From contig NZ_CP119423.1 in the NCBI RefSeq assembly GCF_029223585.1, positions 558,001 to 622,000 of the forward strand: a DNA stretch of 64,000 bases, in the 5' to 3' direction. The notes under the pieces are model-generated. The model was not told where the DNA came from. It was given only the letters and a program-made list of their open reading frames with translations, and did no database searches. Both the position numbers and the translations under genes were made by a program. The stretch is from Photobacterium sp. DA100 (GTDB lineage Bacteria; Pseudomonadota; Gammaproteobacteria; Enterobacterales; Vibrionaceae). Shown piece after piece: positions 11,783-21,400 of this stretch. How positions within the stretch are numbered: the first letter of the stretch is position 1; every line of letters starts with the position of its first letter.

Positions 11783-12496
11783 ATGTCCAGTGATAAGCGT
11801 GTTAATGTGATGGCTAGAGAAAAATTTTCGCAAATATATGCCCGAGCCGCGGAGCGGAAGGGGGGAAAGGGTGTGCTAGAGGGCATGTTGGCAACCCCAT
11901 TGTCCGCTGGGCAGCTCAAGCAGATCGGTGATGATCGCTGGCTGGCGGCGTTTACCCAGAAAGTGTTCCAGTCCGGGATCAGCTGGCAGGTGGTGCGCAA
12001 CAAATGGCCCAACTTCGAAGAGGTGTTTTTCGGTTTCGATATCGAGAAGATGCTGCTGATGCCAACGGAAATGTGGGAACGAAAAGCGACTGATCCGGCT
12101 ATCATACGCCACCTAGCCAAGGTGATGACGATTCCCGACAATGCCCAGATGATCCACGAGGCTGCACTCGAGCACGGTTCCTTTTCGGCGATGGTTGCCG
12201 ATTGGCCGCAGGATGATATCACGGGTCTGTGGCGTTACCTGAAAAAACACGGCAAGCGCTTGGGGGGCAATACCGGCCCCTACACTTTGCGCATTATGGG
12301 CAAAGATACCTTTATCCTCAGCGGTGATGTCGAAGCTTACCTGCGCCAGGGCGGCATCATTGACGGTGGGCGTGACACGCAAAAATCCTTGGCGGCAGCG
12401 CAATCTGCTTTTAGGGATTGGCAGCAGGAGTCTGGCCGACCGCTGTGTCAGATCAGCCAGATCATTGCATTTAGCGGCGGGGATAACCGCGTTTAA
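11783..12496 (+). CDS. Divergent 3-methyladenine DNA glycosylase I (Tag)-like protein
   Basis: The protein has 237 residues. The segment SGISWQVVRNKWPNFEEVFF followed by GFD, and then IIRH, aligns with Tag (AGLSWITVLKKRENYRACFH, then QFD and IIRH), so it belongs to the methyladenine-glycosylase superfamily. By my hand alignment the Tag residue Glu38 falls on Lys, and the N-terminal zinc cysteine of Tag is missing. A base-excision role is therefore likely by family but not certain. The ATG at 11783 follows AAGGGG. The gene is divergent from yebG over a LexA box and converges with the LysR gene, overlapping it by 4 bases. Confidence 0.75.
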   Translation: MSSDKRVNVMAREKFSQIYARAAERKGGKGVLEGMLATPLSAGQLKQIGDDRWLAAFTQKVFQSGISWQVVRNKWPNFEEVFFGFDIEKMLLMPTEMWERKATDPAIIRHLAKVMTIPDNAQMIHEAALEHGSFSAMVADWPQDDITGLWRYLKKHGKRLGGNTGPYTLRIMGKDTFILSGDVEAYLRQGGIIDGGRDTQKSLAAAQSAFRDWQQESGRPLCQISQIIAFSGGDNRV

Positions 12497-13413
12497 TCAT
12501 CTGCAGAGTTGCGGTTGTACTGGCAAAGCGGTGAATTCCACTGCTGGCAGAACGCGATAAACAGTTTAAGCAGTGGGCTCTGGTACTTCTCCTTGTGGTA
12601 GAGCAGCCAGTATTGGCGCTGCATATCGAGTGGCAGTGGCAGGATGGTCAGGCGGTTGTCCTTGACGGCATGCTCCACCGCGCGTCGGGAAAGCAGGGTC
12701 AGGCCGAGTCCTGCCGCCGTGCAGTTGATAATGGCTTCGGTGTTGTTGAGTTCAAACGCCTGATGCCAGTTTTCCAGCCTCGGTGCGAGGCGGCCAAGGA
12801 AATACTCCCGGGTCCCTGAGCCCGGTTCACGCAGTATCCACTCGCTGTGTTCAAGATCGCTCAGGCTGAGCTGCTCTGCTTTTGTCAGCGGGTGCTCGGG
12901 GTGGCAGGCAACGACCATTTCGTCACCCAGCCAAGGTATCACCGCGAGGTTATCGGCTTGCACCTTGCCTTCGACCAGGCCTATATCCAGTTCAAACTCG
13001 CCCAGCATGTGGCAGATCTGGGCGGTATTGGCAATAAATAGGCTCTGATCGCAATGGCCCGAGTCATGGCGGAAGTCCCGCAGCAAAAACGGGGTGACCT
13101 GGTTGCCAACGGTATCGCTTGAGCCGATTTTCAATTTGCCGGTTACCGGCCCTTCCTGGCTAAACAGTTGCTCGATATCTTGGCTGCGTGCCAGTAACTC
13201 ATCGGCTAATGGCAGCAAGCGTTTGCCTTGTTCGTTGATGAGCAGACGATTATTATTGCGGTCAAACAACTTGTGCCCGAGCTGCTTCTCCAGCTCGGAG
13301 AGTGCCATGCTGACCGCGGGCTTGGAGAGGAACAGTTTTTCAGCTGCCGCGGTAATGGTTAGCTCCTGGGCAACCGTGACAAACACTTTCAATTGGCGTA
13401 GGGCGATATTCAT
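12493..13413 (-). CDS. LysR-type transcriptional regulator (YeiE-like)
   Basis: This 306-residue protein has an N-terminal winged helix-turn-helix (LRQLKVFVTVAQELTITAAA, then SKPAVSMALSELEKQLGHKL) and a periplasmic-binding-protein-like effector domain from about residue 90. The overall pattern resembles YeiE/CysB-like regulators. It is transcribed away from the TehA-type transporter gene 130 bases away, the usual layout for a LysR protein controlling a divergent target. The effector is unknown. The ribosome site is weak. Confidence 0.85.
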   Translation of the reverse strand: MNIALRQLKVFVTVAQELTITAAAEKLFLSKPAVSMALSELEKQLGHKLFDRNNNRLLINEQGKRLLPLADELLARSQDIEQLFSQEGPVTGKLKIGSSDTVGNQVTPFLLRDFRHDSGHCDQSLFIANTAQICHMLGEFELDIGLVEGKVQADNLAVIPWLGDEMVVACHPEHPLTKAEQLSLSDLEHSEWILREPGSGTREYFLGRLAPRLENWHQAFELNNTEAIINCTAAGLGLTLLSRRAVEHAVKDNRLTILPLPLDMQRQYWLLYHKEKYQSPLLKLFIAFCQQWNSPLCQYNRNSADD

Positions 13414-13444
13414 TGTATTGGCTCTTGTTCTGCTTTTCTTAACT

Positions 13445-13467
13445 ATACATTCAATATATTCAAGTAT
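13445..13467. promoter_or_regulatory. Candidate LysR-type operator in divergent promoter region
   Basis: A 23-bp AT-rich partial dyad begins ATAC and ends GTAT (ATACATTCAATATATTCAAG, then TAT). It lies midway between the LysR and transporter starts. This is a candidate T-N11-A type site by position and partial symmetry only. Confidence 0.35.
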
Positions 13468-13542
13468 CCTAAACGATCGGATGCCGATAAACTAGCCGGG
13501 TGTTTATGAGAAGTGATGCGCTGTCTTTGGGAGAGCCTCGAA

Positions 13543-14523
13543 ATGATTACAGTAACAAAGCAAAAAGTACTGGGTGCACCGACTCCAATGGCTGGCTTGG
13601 CCTTGGGTATTGCTAGCCTTGGCTGGTGTTGGGAAAATGCTGCCGATCTCGGCGGTCGTGGACAACTGATCGGGGCAGGGATCGCCAGTGTCTTGTTGGT
13701 GGTGTTACTGGTTAAGTTTCTTATCCATCCCCGCGCCTTGTGGCAAGATCTCAGTCATCCGGTTGTTGGTAGCGTTGTGCCGACCTTTGCCATGGGAACC
13801 ATGGTTGTGTCCAAGGCATTGGGGAACTATTACCCGGTGGCCGGGCAGGTATTGTGGCTGGCGGCAGTGGTATTGCATCTGATCTTTTTGGTACTGTTTA
13901 CCTATCACCGCGCCAAGGATTTTGAGCTGCACCATATGGTACCGAGCTGGTTCGTGCCACCGATTGGGATCATCGTCGCCGATGTGGCCTTTCCTGGCGG
14001 GGCATTGCGTCCTTTGGCTGAAGGCCTGCAGTTATTCGGTATGGGGATCTATGCGGTAATGTTGCCGTTGATGGTATACCGCCTGATTTTCAGCCATGAA
14101 ATTCCAGATGCGGCCAAGCCGACCATTGCTATTATGGCTGCGCCGGCCAGCCTGTCTCTGGCGGGCTATCTGACCGTGACTCAGCAGCCATCTCCGGTGG
14201 TGATTGCCTTGCTGGGTGGGATTGCCGTGCTGATGACCTTTGTGATTTATCTGGCGTTCTACCGCTTGCTACGTTTGTCGTTCAGCCCCGGCTATGCGGC
14301 ATTCACTTTCCCATTGGTGATTGGGGCGACCGCGATGTTCAAGGTGGCAAGCTGGATGGCGACCCAGGGATATGGGGTTGAATATATCAGTCAGGTGTCG
14401 TCGCTGGCTCATCTTGAGCTGTATGTTGCTACTGCAGTCGTGAGCTATGTCGCCCTTCGCTACGCAGCCTTCTACCGTCCGGTTTCCCAGTTGCTGCACT
14501 GTGTTGCGCCAAGCCGTGCGTGA
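13543..14523 (+). CDS. TDT/TehA-family (voltage-dependent anion channel-like) membrane transporter
   Basis: This 326-residue membrane protein has about ten hydrophobic helices, the size and layout of the tellurite-resistance/dicarboxylate transporter family (TehA, 330 aa). Supporting segments are the start PTPMAGLALGIASLGWCWE and the central HMVPSWFVPPIG, matching the conserved WFxPxVG-like stretch of TehA. The ATG at 13543 is chosen because GGGAGAG lies 7 bases before it; an ATG at 13513 lacks a site. Members export small anions such as sulfite or dicarboxylates; the substrate here is unknown. It is probably controlled by the divergent LysR gene. Confidence 0.8.
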   Translation: MITVTKQKVLGAPTPMAGLALGIASLGWCWENAADLGGRGQLIGAGIASVLLVVLLVKFLIHPRALWQDLSHPVVGSVVPTFAMGTMVVSKALGNYYPVAGQVLWLAAVVLHLIFLVLFTYHRAKDFELHHMVPSWFVPPIGIIVADVAFPGGALRPLAEGLQLFGMGIYAVMLPLMVYRLIFSHEIPDAAKPTIAIMAAPASLSLAGYLTVTQQPSPVVIALLGGIAVLMTFVIYLAFYRLLRLSFSPGYAAFTFPLVIGATAMFKVASWMATQGYGVEYISQVSSLAHLELYVATAVVSYVALRYAAFYRPVSQLLHCVAPSRA

Positions 14524-14568
14524 TATAGCGACCCAAAAATTATCCACTTTAGAGGTGGAGTGATTAGG

Positions 14569-14592
14569 AGCCCAGCGATGCTGGGCTTTTTA
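14569..14592 (+). terminator. Terminator of the TehA-like gene
   Basis: The perfect 8-bp stem AGCCCAGC / GCTGGGCT, loop GAT, is followed by a T run. Confidence 0.85.
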
Positions 14593-14666
14593 ATGATTTG
14601 AATTTGCAGCCAATCCACTGATGGTAGACAATCAAGGGTAATTTCCTCTATCGGTGAGTCACCAGC

Positions 14667-17600
14667 GTGTTTACTGTCTATCACTCCAACCAACTGGATC
14701 TACTGAAATCCCTGCTTGTCGAGCTGATCCGCTTGGAACCTCTCGATAACCCATTCGAGCAAGAGCAGATCTTGGTCCAAAGCCCCGGCATGTCACAGTG
14801 GCTGAAACTGGAGCTGGCCAAATCCCAGGGGATTGCTGCCAATATTGAGTTTCCGCTTCCTGCAACTTTCATTTGGAACATGTTCACCAAGGTGTTGAGT
14901 GATGTGCCCGAGCGCAGTGCCTTCAACAAAGAGGCCATGACCTGGAAGCTGCTTCAGGTGTTGCCGCCGCAGCTATCGCGTCCGGAGTTTGCGCCACTGG
15001 CCAATTATCTGTGTGACGACGCCAACCAGGTCAAGAGCTATCAGCTAGCCGAGAAAATCGCCGATATCTTTGACCAATACTTGGTGTATCGGCCGGAGTG
15101 GATCCAGTCCTGGGAGTCCGACACTATCGATCCCGAGCTGGTGGAGGAGCATCCATGGCAGCCGCTGCTGTGGCAAGCACTCTATGATCATACCCTCGCA
15201 TTGGGCCAGTCGCCGTATCACCGTGCCAACCTTTATGACCACTTCATCGAAACCCTCGAGGGCTATTTACAAAGTGGCTCGCCACTGCCGGCGGGTTTGC
15301 CGAAGCGGCTGTTTGTGTTCGGTATTTCAGCCCTGCCACCGCGTTACCTCGACGCCTTGGCGGCGCTGGGTAAGCATATCGATGTGCATTTGATGTTTAC
15401 CAACCCTTGCCGCCATTACTGGGGCGATGTCCGCGACCGCAAATTCCTCGCCCGGCTGGCCGCCAAGCAGCGCCAGCAGCTGCAGTGGTGTGCCGATCAC
15501 AGTGAGCACGGTGCGGTGATTTCGCCGCTCAAGGGGGATATCGAGGCCAATGTCGTTGACGAGACCCACGAGGGGGCGGTGGGCAACACCTTGCTGGCCT
15601 CGCTCGGCAAGCTTGGCCGGGATAACCTGTATCTGCTGTCGGAAATGGAGGCCTATGAAGTCGAGGCGTTTGTCGATATCGAGCCCGACTCATTGCTCCA
15701 TGCGGTGCAGGCCGACATCCTCAACCTCGAGGATCGGATCAATGACGAAATCACCGAGTCTAGCCACCACAAGCTGGCCATTGCCGCAGACGACCGCTCG
15801 CTGAGCGTCCATGCCTGCCATTCGCCGATGCGCGAAGTGGAAGTGCTGCACGACAATTTGTTGGCGATGCTGGCGGACACCCCTGCTCTATCCCCCCGGG
15901 ATATTGTGGTGATGGTGGCCGACATCAACAGTTACAGCCCGTATATCCAGGCGGTGTTCGGCAATGCGCCAGGCGAGCGTTACATTCCGTTCTCCATTTC
16001 CGACCGCAGTGCCGATCAGGAAAACCCGGCGCTACTTGCATTCCTGCGTTTGCTGGCCCTGCCGGAAAGCCGCTGCCAGGCTTCTGAGTTGCTGGAGCTG
16101 CTTGAGGTCCCAGCCGTCATGGCCAGGTTTGGTTTTGATAGCGACAAGTTCGAGCGGGTGAAGCTGTGGATCGAGGAAGTGGGGATCCGCTGGGGGCTGG
16201 ATGATGACACGGCCGAAGAGTTTGCCTTGCCGCGCCAGCAGCAAAACACTTGGCTGTTCGGCTTGCAGCGGATGCTGCTGGGGTATGCCATGCCGCAAGA
16301 GGCTGGTTTGTACCAGGGCGTGCTGGGCTATGAAGAAGTGCAGGGGCTCGATGCCGAACTGGCCGGGCAGCTCGGCCTGTTCATCGAAACGCTGATGCAC
16401 TACCGCCAGCAACTGGCGCAGCCGCAGCCGATCGCGAGCTGGATGACGCTGCTCAACGAGATGCTGGATGATTGCTTTGCGGTCGACATTGACGGTGAGT
16501 TGGTGCTGAGGATGATCCGCGACAAGATCCAGCAGCTGGAGCAGCAGTTGGCCGATGCGGGTTATGATGCGGAGATAACCCCGGCAGTGATGCGGGATTA
16601 CCTTAACGGCAAGCTGTCGGGCGAGCGGGTTAGCCAGCGCTTTTTGGCCGGTCAGGTGAACTTCTGTACTCTGATGCCGATGCGTTCGATCCCGTTCAAG
16701 GTGGTGTGCCTGCTGGGGATGAATGATGGCGTTTATCCTCGCTCGATCCCCCCCGAAGGGTTTGACCTGATGGCCGGCCGCTCACGCCATGGTGACCGTT
16801 CCCGCCGGGATGACGACCGTTACCTGTTCCTCGAGGCGATCCAGTCTGCCCAACAGGCACTGTACATCAGCTATGTGGGGCGCTCGATCCAGGATAACAG
16901 CGAAAAAGTGCCGTCTGTCCTGGTCAGCGAGCTGCTGGAGTACTGCCAGCAGGGTTACTGCCTGGCGGGTGATGAAACCCTGCCGGTCGATCAATCGGCA
17001 CAGAGGCTGGTTGCCAACCTCACCCAAACCCACCCGCTGGTACCGTTCAGCCCGCAGTCGTTCAGCGGCGCAAACCATAGCTATGCCGCCGAATGGTTGT
17101 CGGTGGCCAACCAGGCTTTTATCGAGCCGGAAGCCTTCCAGTCGGCTCCGCTGGAGCCTGATTTGAGCGACGACAGGGCCGAGGGAGTCCTCGAACTGGC
17201 GGAGCTGGCGCGCTTCTGGCGCCTGCCGGTGCAGTATTTCTTCAACCGTCGTTTGAAGGTGTTTTTTGATGGTCTCCAGGGCGGGCCGGAAGACGATGAG
17301 CCGTTTGCCCTCGATGGGCTGGGGCGTTATCAGCTGCGTGAGGCCTTGCTGACAACCTTCCTCGACTGCCACAGACAGCAATCACTCGGCCGGAACACCT
17401 TCAGCCGCGACCAGGCGTTCGAACAGTTTGCCCGCTACCAGCAGGCGGCAGGCGGCTTGCCGGTGGCGCAGTTTGGCGAGCTGGAGCTGATGGAAGAGCG
17501 TGGCCAGATAGAGCAGCTGGCCGATAGCGTTGTCCAGTTTATGGCCCAGCCGCTGCCGGATGTGGAAGTGGATTGCGTGGTAACGGTTGCCGGACGCGGT

Positions 17601-18128
17601 ATCCGGCTGCAGGGCTGGCTCAAGCATGTCACCCAGCAGGGCCTTGTTCGCTACCGGCCGGGTAAAATCCGGGCGCAGGATATTCTGGCCTGCTGGCTTG
17701 ATCACCTGTGCTTGGCGGTGATGAAACCGAGCCAGCCGACCTACCTCATCGGCATTGATGGCCGCTGGCTGCTTGAGCCGGTATCGGCCCAGTATGCACT
17801 GGAGCAACTGGCCGTGCTTGTCGAAGGCTATGACAGTGGCTTGACCCAGCCGCTGCCGTATTTCCCAAGGACCGCCCATGCCGGGATCCTGGCCAGTATC
17901 GATAAGAAAGGGCAGTGGTGCAATGATGACGCGACCTTGGCAAAGGCCGAGAGCAAGCGGGCGGAGGCGTTCAACGGCGGCTACATGTTCGAGGGCGAGG
18001 GCAACAACAGCTATATCTACCGGGTGTGGCCGCTGTGGGATGGCGAACTGGCCGCACAGCTGCAGCAGTGGGAAGATCATATCCTGAAACCTGCGGTGAT
18101 GCAGTTGCGAGAGGTGGAGCAGGGCTAA
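14667..18128 (+). CDS. recC: RecBCD exonuclease V, gamma subunit RecC
   Basis: This 1153-residue protein (E. coli 1122) begins at a GTG; its N-terminus FTVYHSNQLDLLKSLLVELI and the block NIEFPLPATFIWNMF match RecC closely. RecC holds RecB and RecD together, splits the duplex and reads Chi through its inactive helicase-like and nuclease-like folds. Other family blocks seen are FVFGISALPPRYLDAL and CLLGMNDGVYPRS, the latter in the dead SF1 motif region. Codons are GC-rich. The gene is followed by 293 bases with no gene and then recB; the ptrA protease gene that lies between recC and recB in E. coli is absent. Confidence 0.96.
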   Translation: MFTVYHSNQLDLLKSLLVELIRLEPLDNPFEQEQILVQSPGMSQWLKLELAKSQGIAANIEFPLPATFIWNMFTKVLSDVPERSAFNKEAMTWKLLQVLPPQLSRPEFAPLANYLCDDANQVKSYQLAEKIADIFDQYLVYRPEWIQSWESDTIDPELVEEHPWQPLLWQALYDHTLALGQSPYHRANLYDHFIETLEGYLQSGSPLPAGLPKRLFVFGISALPPRYLDALAALGKHIDVHLMFTNPCRHYWGDVRDRKFLARLAAKQRQQLQWCADHSEHGAVISPLKGDIEANVVDETHEGAVGNTLLASLGKLGRDNLYLLSEMEAYEVEAFVDIEPDSLLHAVQADILNLEDRINDEITESSHHKLAIAADDRSLSVHACHSPMREVEVLHDNLLAMLADTPALSPRDIVVMVADINSYSPYIQAVFGNAPGERYIPFSISDRSADQENPALLAFLRLLALPESRCQASELLELLEVPAVMARFGFDSDKFERVKLWIEEVGIRWGLDDDTAEEFALPRQQQNTWLFGLQRMLLGYAMPQEAGLYQGVLGYEEVQGLDAELAGQLGLFIETLMHYRQQLAQPQPIASWMTLLNEMLDDCFAVDIDGELVLRMIRDKIQQLEQQLADAGYDAEITPAVMRDYLNGKLSGERVSQRFLAGQVNFCTLMPMRSIPFKVVCLLGMNDGVYPRSIPPEGFDLMAGRSRHGDRSRRDDDRYLFLEAIQSAQQALYISYVGRSIQDNSEKVPSVLVSELLEYCQQGYCLAGDETLPVDQSAQRLVANLTQTHPLVPFSPQSFSGANHSYAAEWLSVANQAFIEPEAFQSAPLEPDLSDDRAEGVLELAELARFWRLPVQYFFNRRLKVFFDGLQGGPEDDEPFALDGLGRYQLREALLTTFLDCHRQQSLGRNTFSRDQAFEQFARYQQAAGGLPVAQFGELELMEERGQIEQLADSVVQFMAQPLPDVEVDCVVTVAGRGIRLQGWLKHVTQQGLVRYRPGKIRAQDILACWLDHLCLAVMKPSQPTYLIGIDGRWLLEPVSAQYALEQLAVLVEGYDSGLTQPLPYFPRTAHAGILASIDKKGQWCNDDATLAKAESKRAEAFNGGYMFEGEGNNSYIYRVWPLWDGELAAQLQQWEDHILKPAVMQLREVEQG

Positions 18129-18421
18129 TCGAGCAGTGGATAAGGCAGGGAGGTGTAGCGTGGCCGCCAGCAAATCATTATTGATTGTAGGGTGTTCGCT
18201 GTACGGCCACCGGTCCAGAGGTTGACCAAATTTCGTGGCTCAGATACTAGCGGACCGGTTGGGCGGAAACCGTGAAACGTCTCTCATATTGATAGATGGG
18301 TTAGTGCTGGAATTCGATATATTTATTTGAATTCGCGCTAGATCACAAAAAATAATTTCGGACGGCTGGGGTTTTGTAAGGAAACCTTGGCCCAGTTCAC
18401 TGATAGGAATCAGCGTATTCT

Positions 18422-21400
18422 ATGACTCAACAATCTCTTCTCATCACCCCGGAGCCGCTGGAGCCGATGTGCTTTCCGCTGCATGGTAATCGCTTGATCG
18501 AGGCCTCGGCCGGCACCGGCAAAACCTTCACCATTGCCAGCCTGTATCTGCGCTTGCTGCTTGGCCATGGTGATGCGCAGACTCGGTTTCCCAGGGAGCT
18601 GACGGTTGATCAGATTTTGGTGGTGACCTTCACCGAGGCGGCCACCGCCGAGCTGCGTGATCGTATCCGCCGCCGGATCCATGATGCCCGCCTGGCCTTT
18701 AGTCGAGGTAGCAGCGACGATCCGGTGATCAAGCCGTTGCTGGGAGATATTGGCGATCACAAGGCGGCCGCCGCCATTTTGCTGCAGGCCGAGCGCCAGA
18801 TGGATGAGGCTGCCATTTTTACCATCCACGGCTTTTGCCAGCGGATGCTAACCCAGAATGCCTTCGAGTCGGGCAGCCTGTTCAACAATGAGTTTGTTAC
18901 CGAAGAGAGCCACCTGCGGGCCCAGGTGGTCGCGGATTTCTGGCGCCGTAATTTCTATCCGTTGCCACGCAGTCTGGCGGCGGAGGTACGCAAACTCTGG
19001 TCGGCGCCGGGGGCCCTGCTGCCGGAGATCAACCGCTTCCTGTCGGGAGCGGAAGTTACCGTTCGCGCCCCGCAGCTGACAGGCAGCCTCGAGCAGGTAC
19101 ACGAGGAAAACCTGCTGCGTATCAATCATGTCAAGCGGCTGTGGCGCGACAGTGCTGGCGACCTGCATGACATCATTGCCAGCTCCGGGGTGAACAAGCG
19201 CAGCTACACCAAAACCAGCTTGCCCAAGGCGCTGGCAGAGGTGGGAGAGTGGGCCGATCGCGACAACACCGGTTACCAGTTGCCCAAAGCTCTGGATAAG
19301 TTTGATCAGCAGGTGCTGCGAGACAAGACCAGCAAGGGCCAGCCACCGGAGCATCCGGTGTTTGTGGCTATCGGTGAGTTGTTGGCCAATAAGCCGAATA
19401 TACGCGATCCCTTGTTGGCGCATGCCATCAAAGAGTGTCGCCAGCTGTTGCGCGAGGCCAAGCAGCGCAAGGGGTGGCTGTCATTTGATGATCTGCTGAC
19501 CCAGCTGTCGGCGGCGTTGAGCCAAGATGACAGCGGCTTGCTGGCCAGTCGGATCCGCCATCTTTTTCCGGTGGCCATGATCGATGAATTCCAGGATACC
19601 GATCCGCTCCAGTACAGTATTTTCAGTACGATTTATGGCGAGCAGCGTCAGGCGCCTGAACTGCCGGAAGGCGAGCTCGGCCCTTGTGGCCTGTTTATGA
19701 TTGGTGATCCCAAGCAGGCCATTTACGCCTTCCGCGGCGCCGATATTTTTACCTATATCCAGGCTCGTCGCCAGGTGACCGCCCATTATACCCTGGGCAC
19801 CAACTGGCGCTCGACCGCCGAAATGGTCGGCGCCGTGAACCGGATTTTCCAACATCCTGAGCGGCCATTTATCTACGACGAGGACATCACGTTCCTGCCG
19901 GTTGCTCACAGCCCGAAAGCCCAGGGGCGCGGCTGGCAGCTTGATGGCATGCAGCAGCCGGCCATGTGCTTTTGGCATCAAGAGGCTGAGGAGCCTACCA
20001 AGAAAGGGGATTACCAGCAGGTGATGGCGGAGGCTACCACCGCTGAAATTCAGAAAATCCTTACCATGTCACAGCAGGGCAAGGCGGTACTGGTTGATGG
20101 CGAGCAAACCCGCCCGATCCATGCCAGTGATATTTCGGTACTGGTGCGTACCGGCAGTGAGGCGGCGTTGATCCGCCGTACCTTGGCCGATCAGGGCATT
20201 GCCAGTGTCTACCTCTCCAATCGTGACAGTGTGTTTGCCTGCACCGAGGCCGCGGATTTGCTGCGTTTTCTGCAGGCGGTACTGACCCCTGAAGATGATC
20301 GCAATATGCGCGCGGCCTTGGCCTCGAGCTTGTTTGGCTTGACGGCCCAGGCGCTCGATGCGATGAACACCAGCGAAAGCGTTTGGGAGCAATATGTGTC
20401 GGAGTTCCGCGCTTACCGCAAGCTGTGGCAAACCCGCGGGGTGCTGCCGATGCTGCGTCATATGCTGGCCCAGCGCAAGATCCCCGAAACCCTGCTGAGC
20501 CAAAACGGTGGCGAGCGCCGGCTCACCGATATCCTGCACATTGGCGAGTTGCTGCAGCAGGCGAGCCAAACCCTGGACAGCGATCATGGCTTGTTGCGCT
20601 GGCTGGCCGAACATATCGAAGCGCCTAACGGCAATGCCGATGAGCAGCAGCTGCGCCTGGAGTCGGATCGTAACCTGGTGCAGATCGTTACTATCCACAA
20701 GTCCAAGGGGCTTGAGTATGACATTGTCTTCCTGCCTTTCGTCTGCAGTTACCGCGAGGCCAATACCGCGCTGTTCCATGACGATCAGAGCCAGCAGTCG
20801 GTGCTGGATATCGCTGCCAGCGAAGAGAGCATGGAGCTGGCCGAGAAGGAGCGCCTGGCGGAAGATTTACGCCTGCTCTACGTCGCCCTGACCCGCGCGG
20901 TCTATGGCTGTTATATCGGCATGTCACCGATCCGCAACGGCCTGAGCCGGAAGGAGCCGACCGGCCTGCATCGCTCGGCAATCGGCTGGCTGGTACAAAA
21001 CGCCAAAGAGGGCGGGCTGGCCGAGCTGGCCAGCGCTCTGGCTGCATTGGCCTCGCAATCCGAGGCTGTCACCGTGCTGCCGCCACCGCCTTTGCCCGAC
21101 ACGCCTTGGGTGCCCGGCGAGGAGGACAAGCCGCAGCTGTCGGCATCGGTGTTTGACAAAGAGATTGACCGCAGCTGGTGGATCACCAGTTACTCAGGTC
21201 TGATCAAGCAGGGCCATAGCCATCATGATGCCTCTTTCGAACTGCCGGGCTTTGATACCGACTCGTCGGGCGACGAAGCCCAGGGGGACGAGGGCGTCGA
21301 GCCTGCCCTTACCATTTATACCTTTCCGAAAGGCGCGCGGCCGGGGACCTTCCTGCATACCCTGTTTGAGGAAATTGAGTTTACCGCACCGGTCGACAGT

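Noticed and set aside
17382..18173. 263-codon open frame on the minus strand opposite recC
   Set aside because: It is a shadow of recC, whose protein is clearly conserved.
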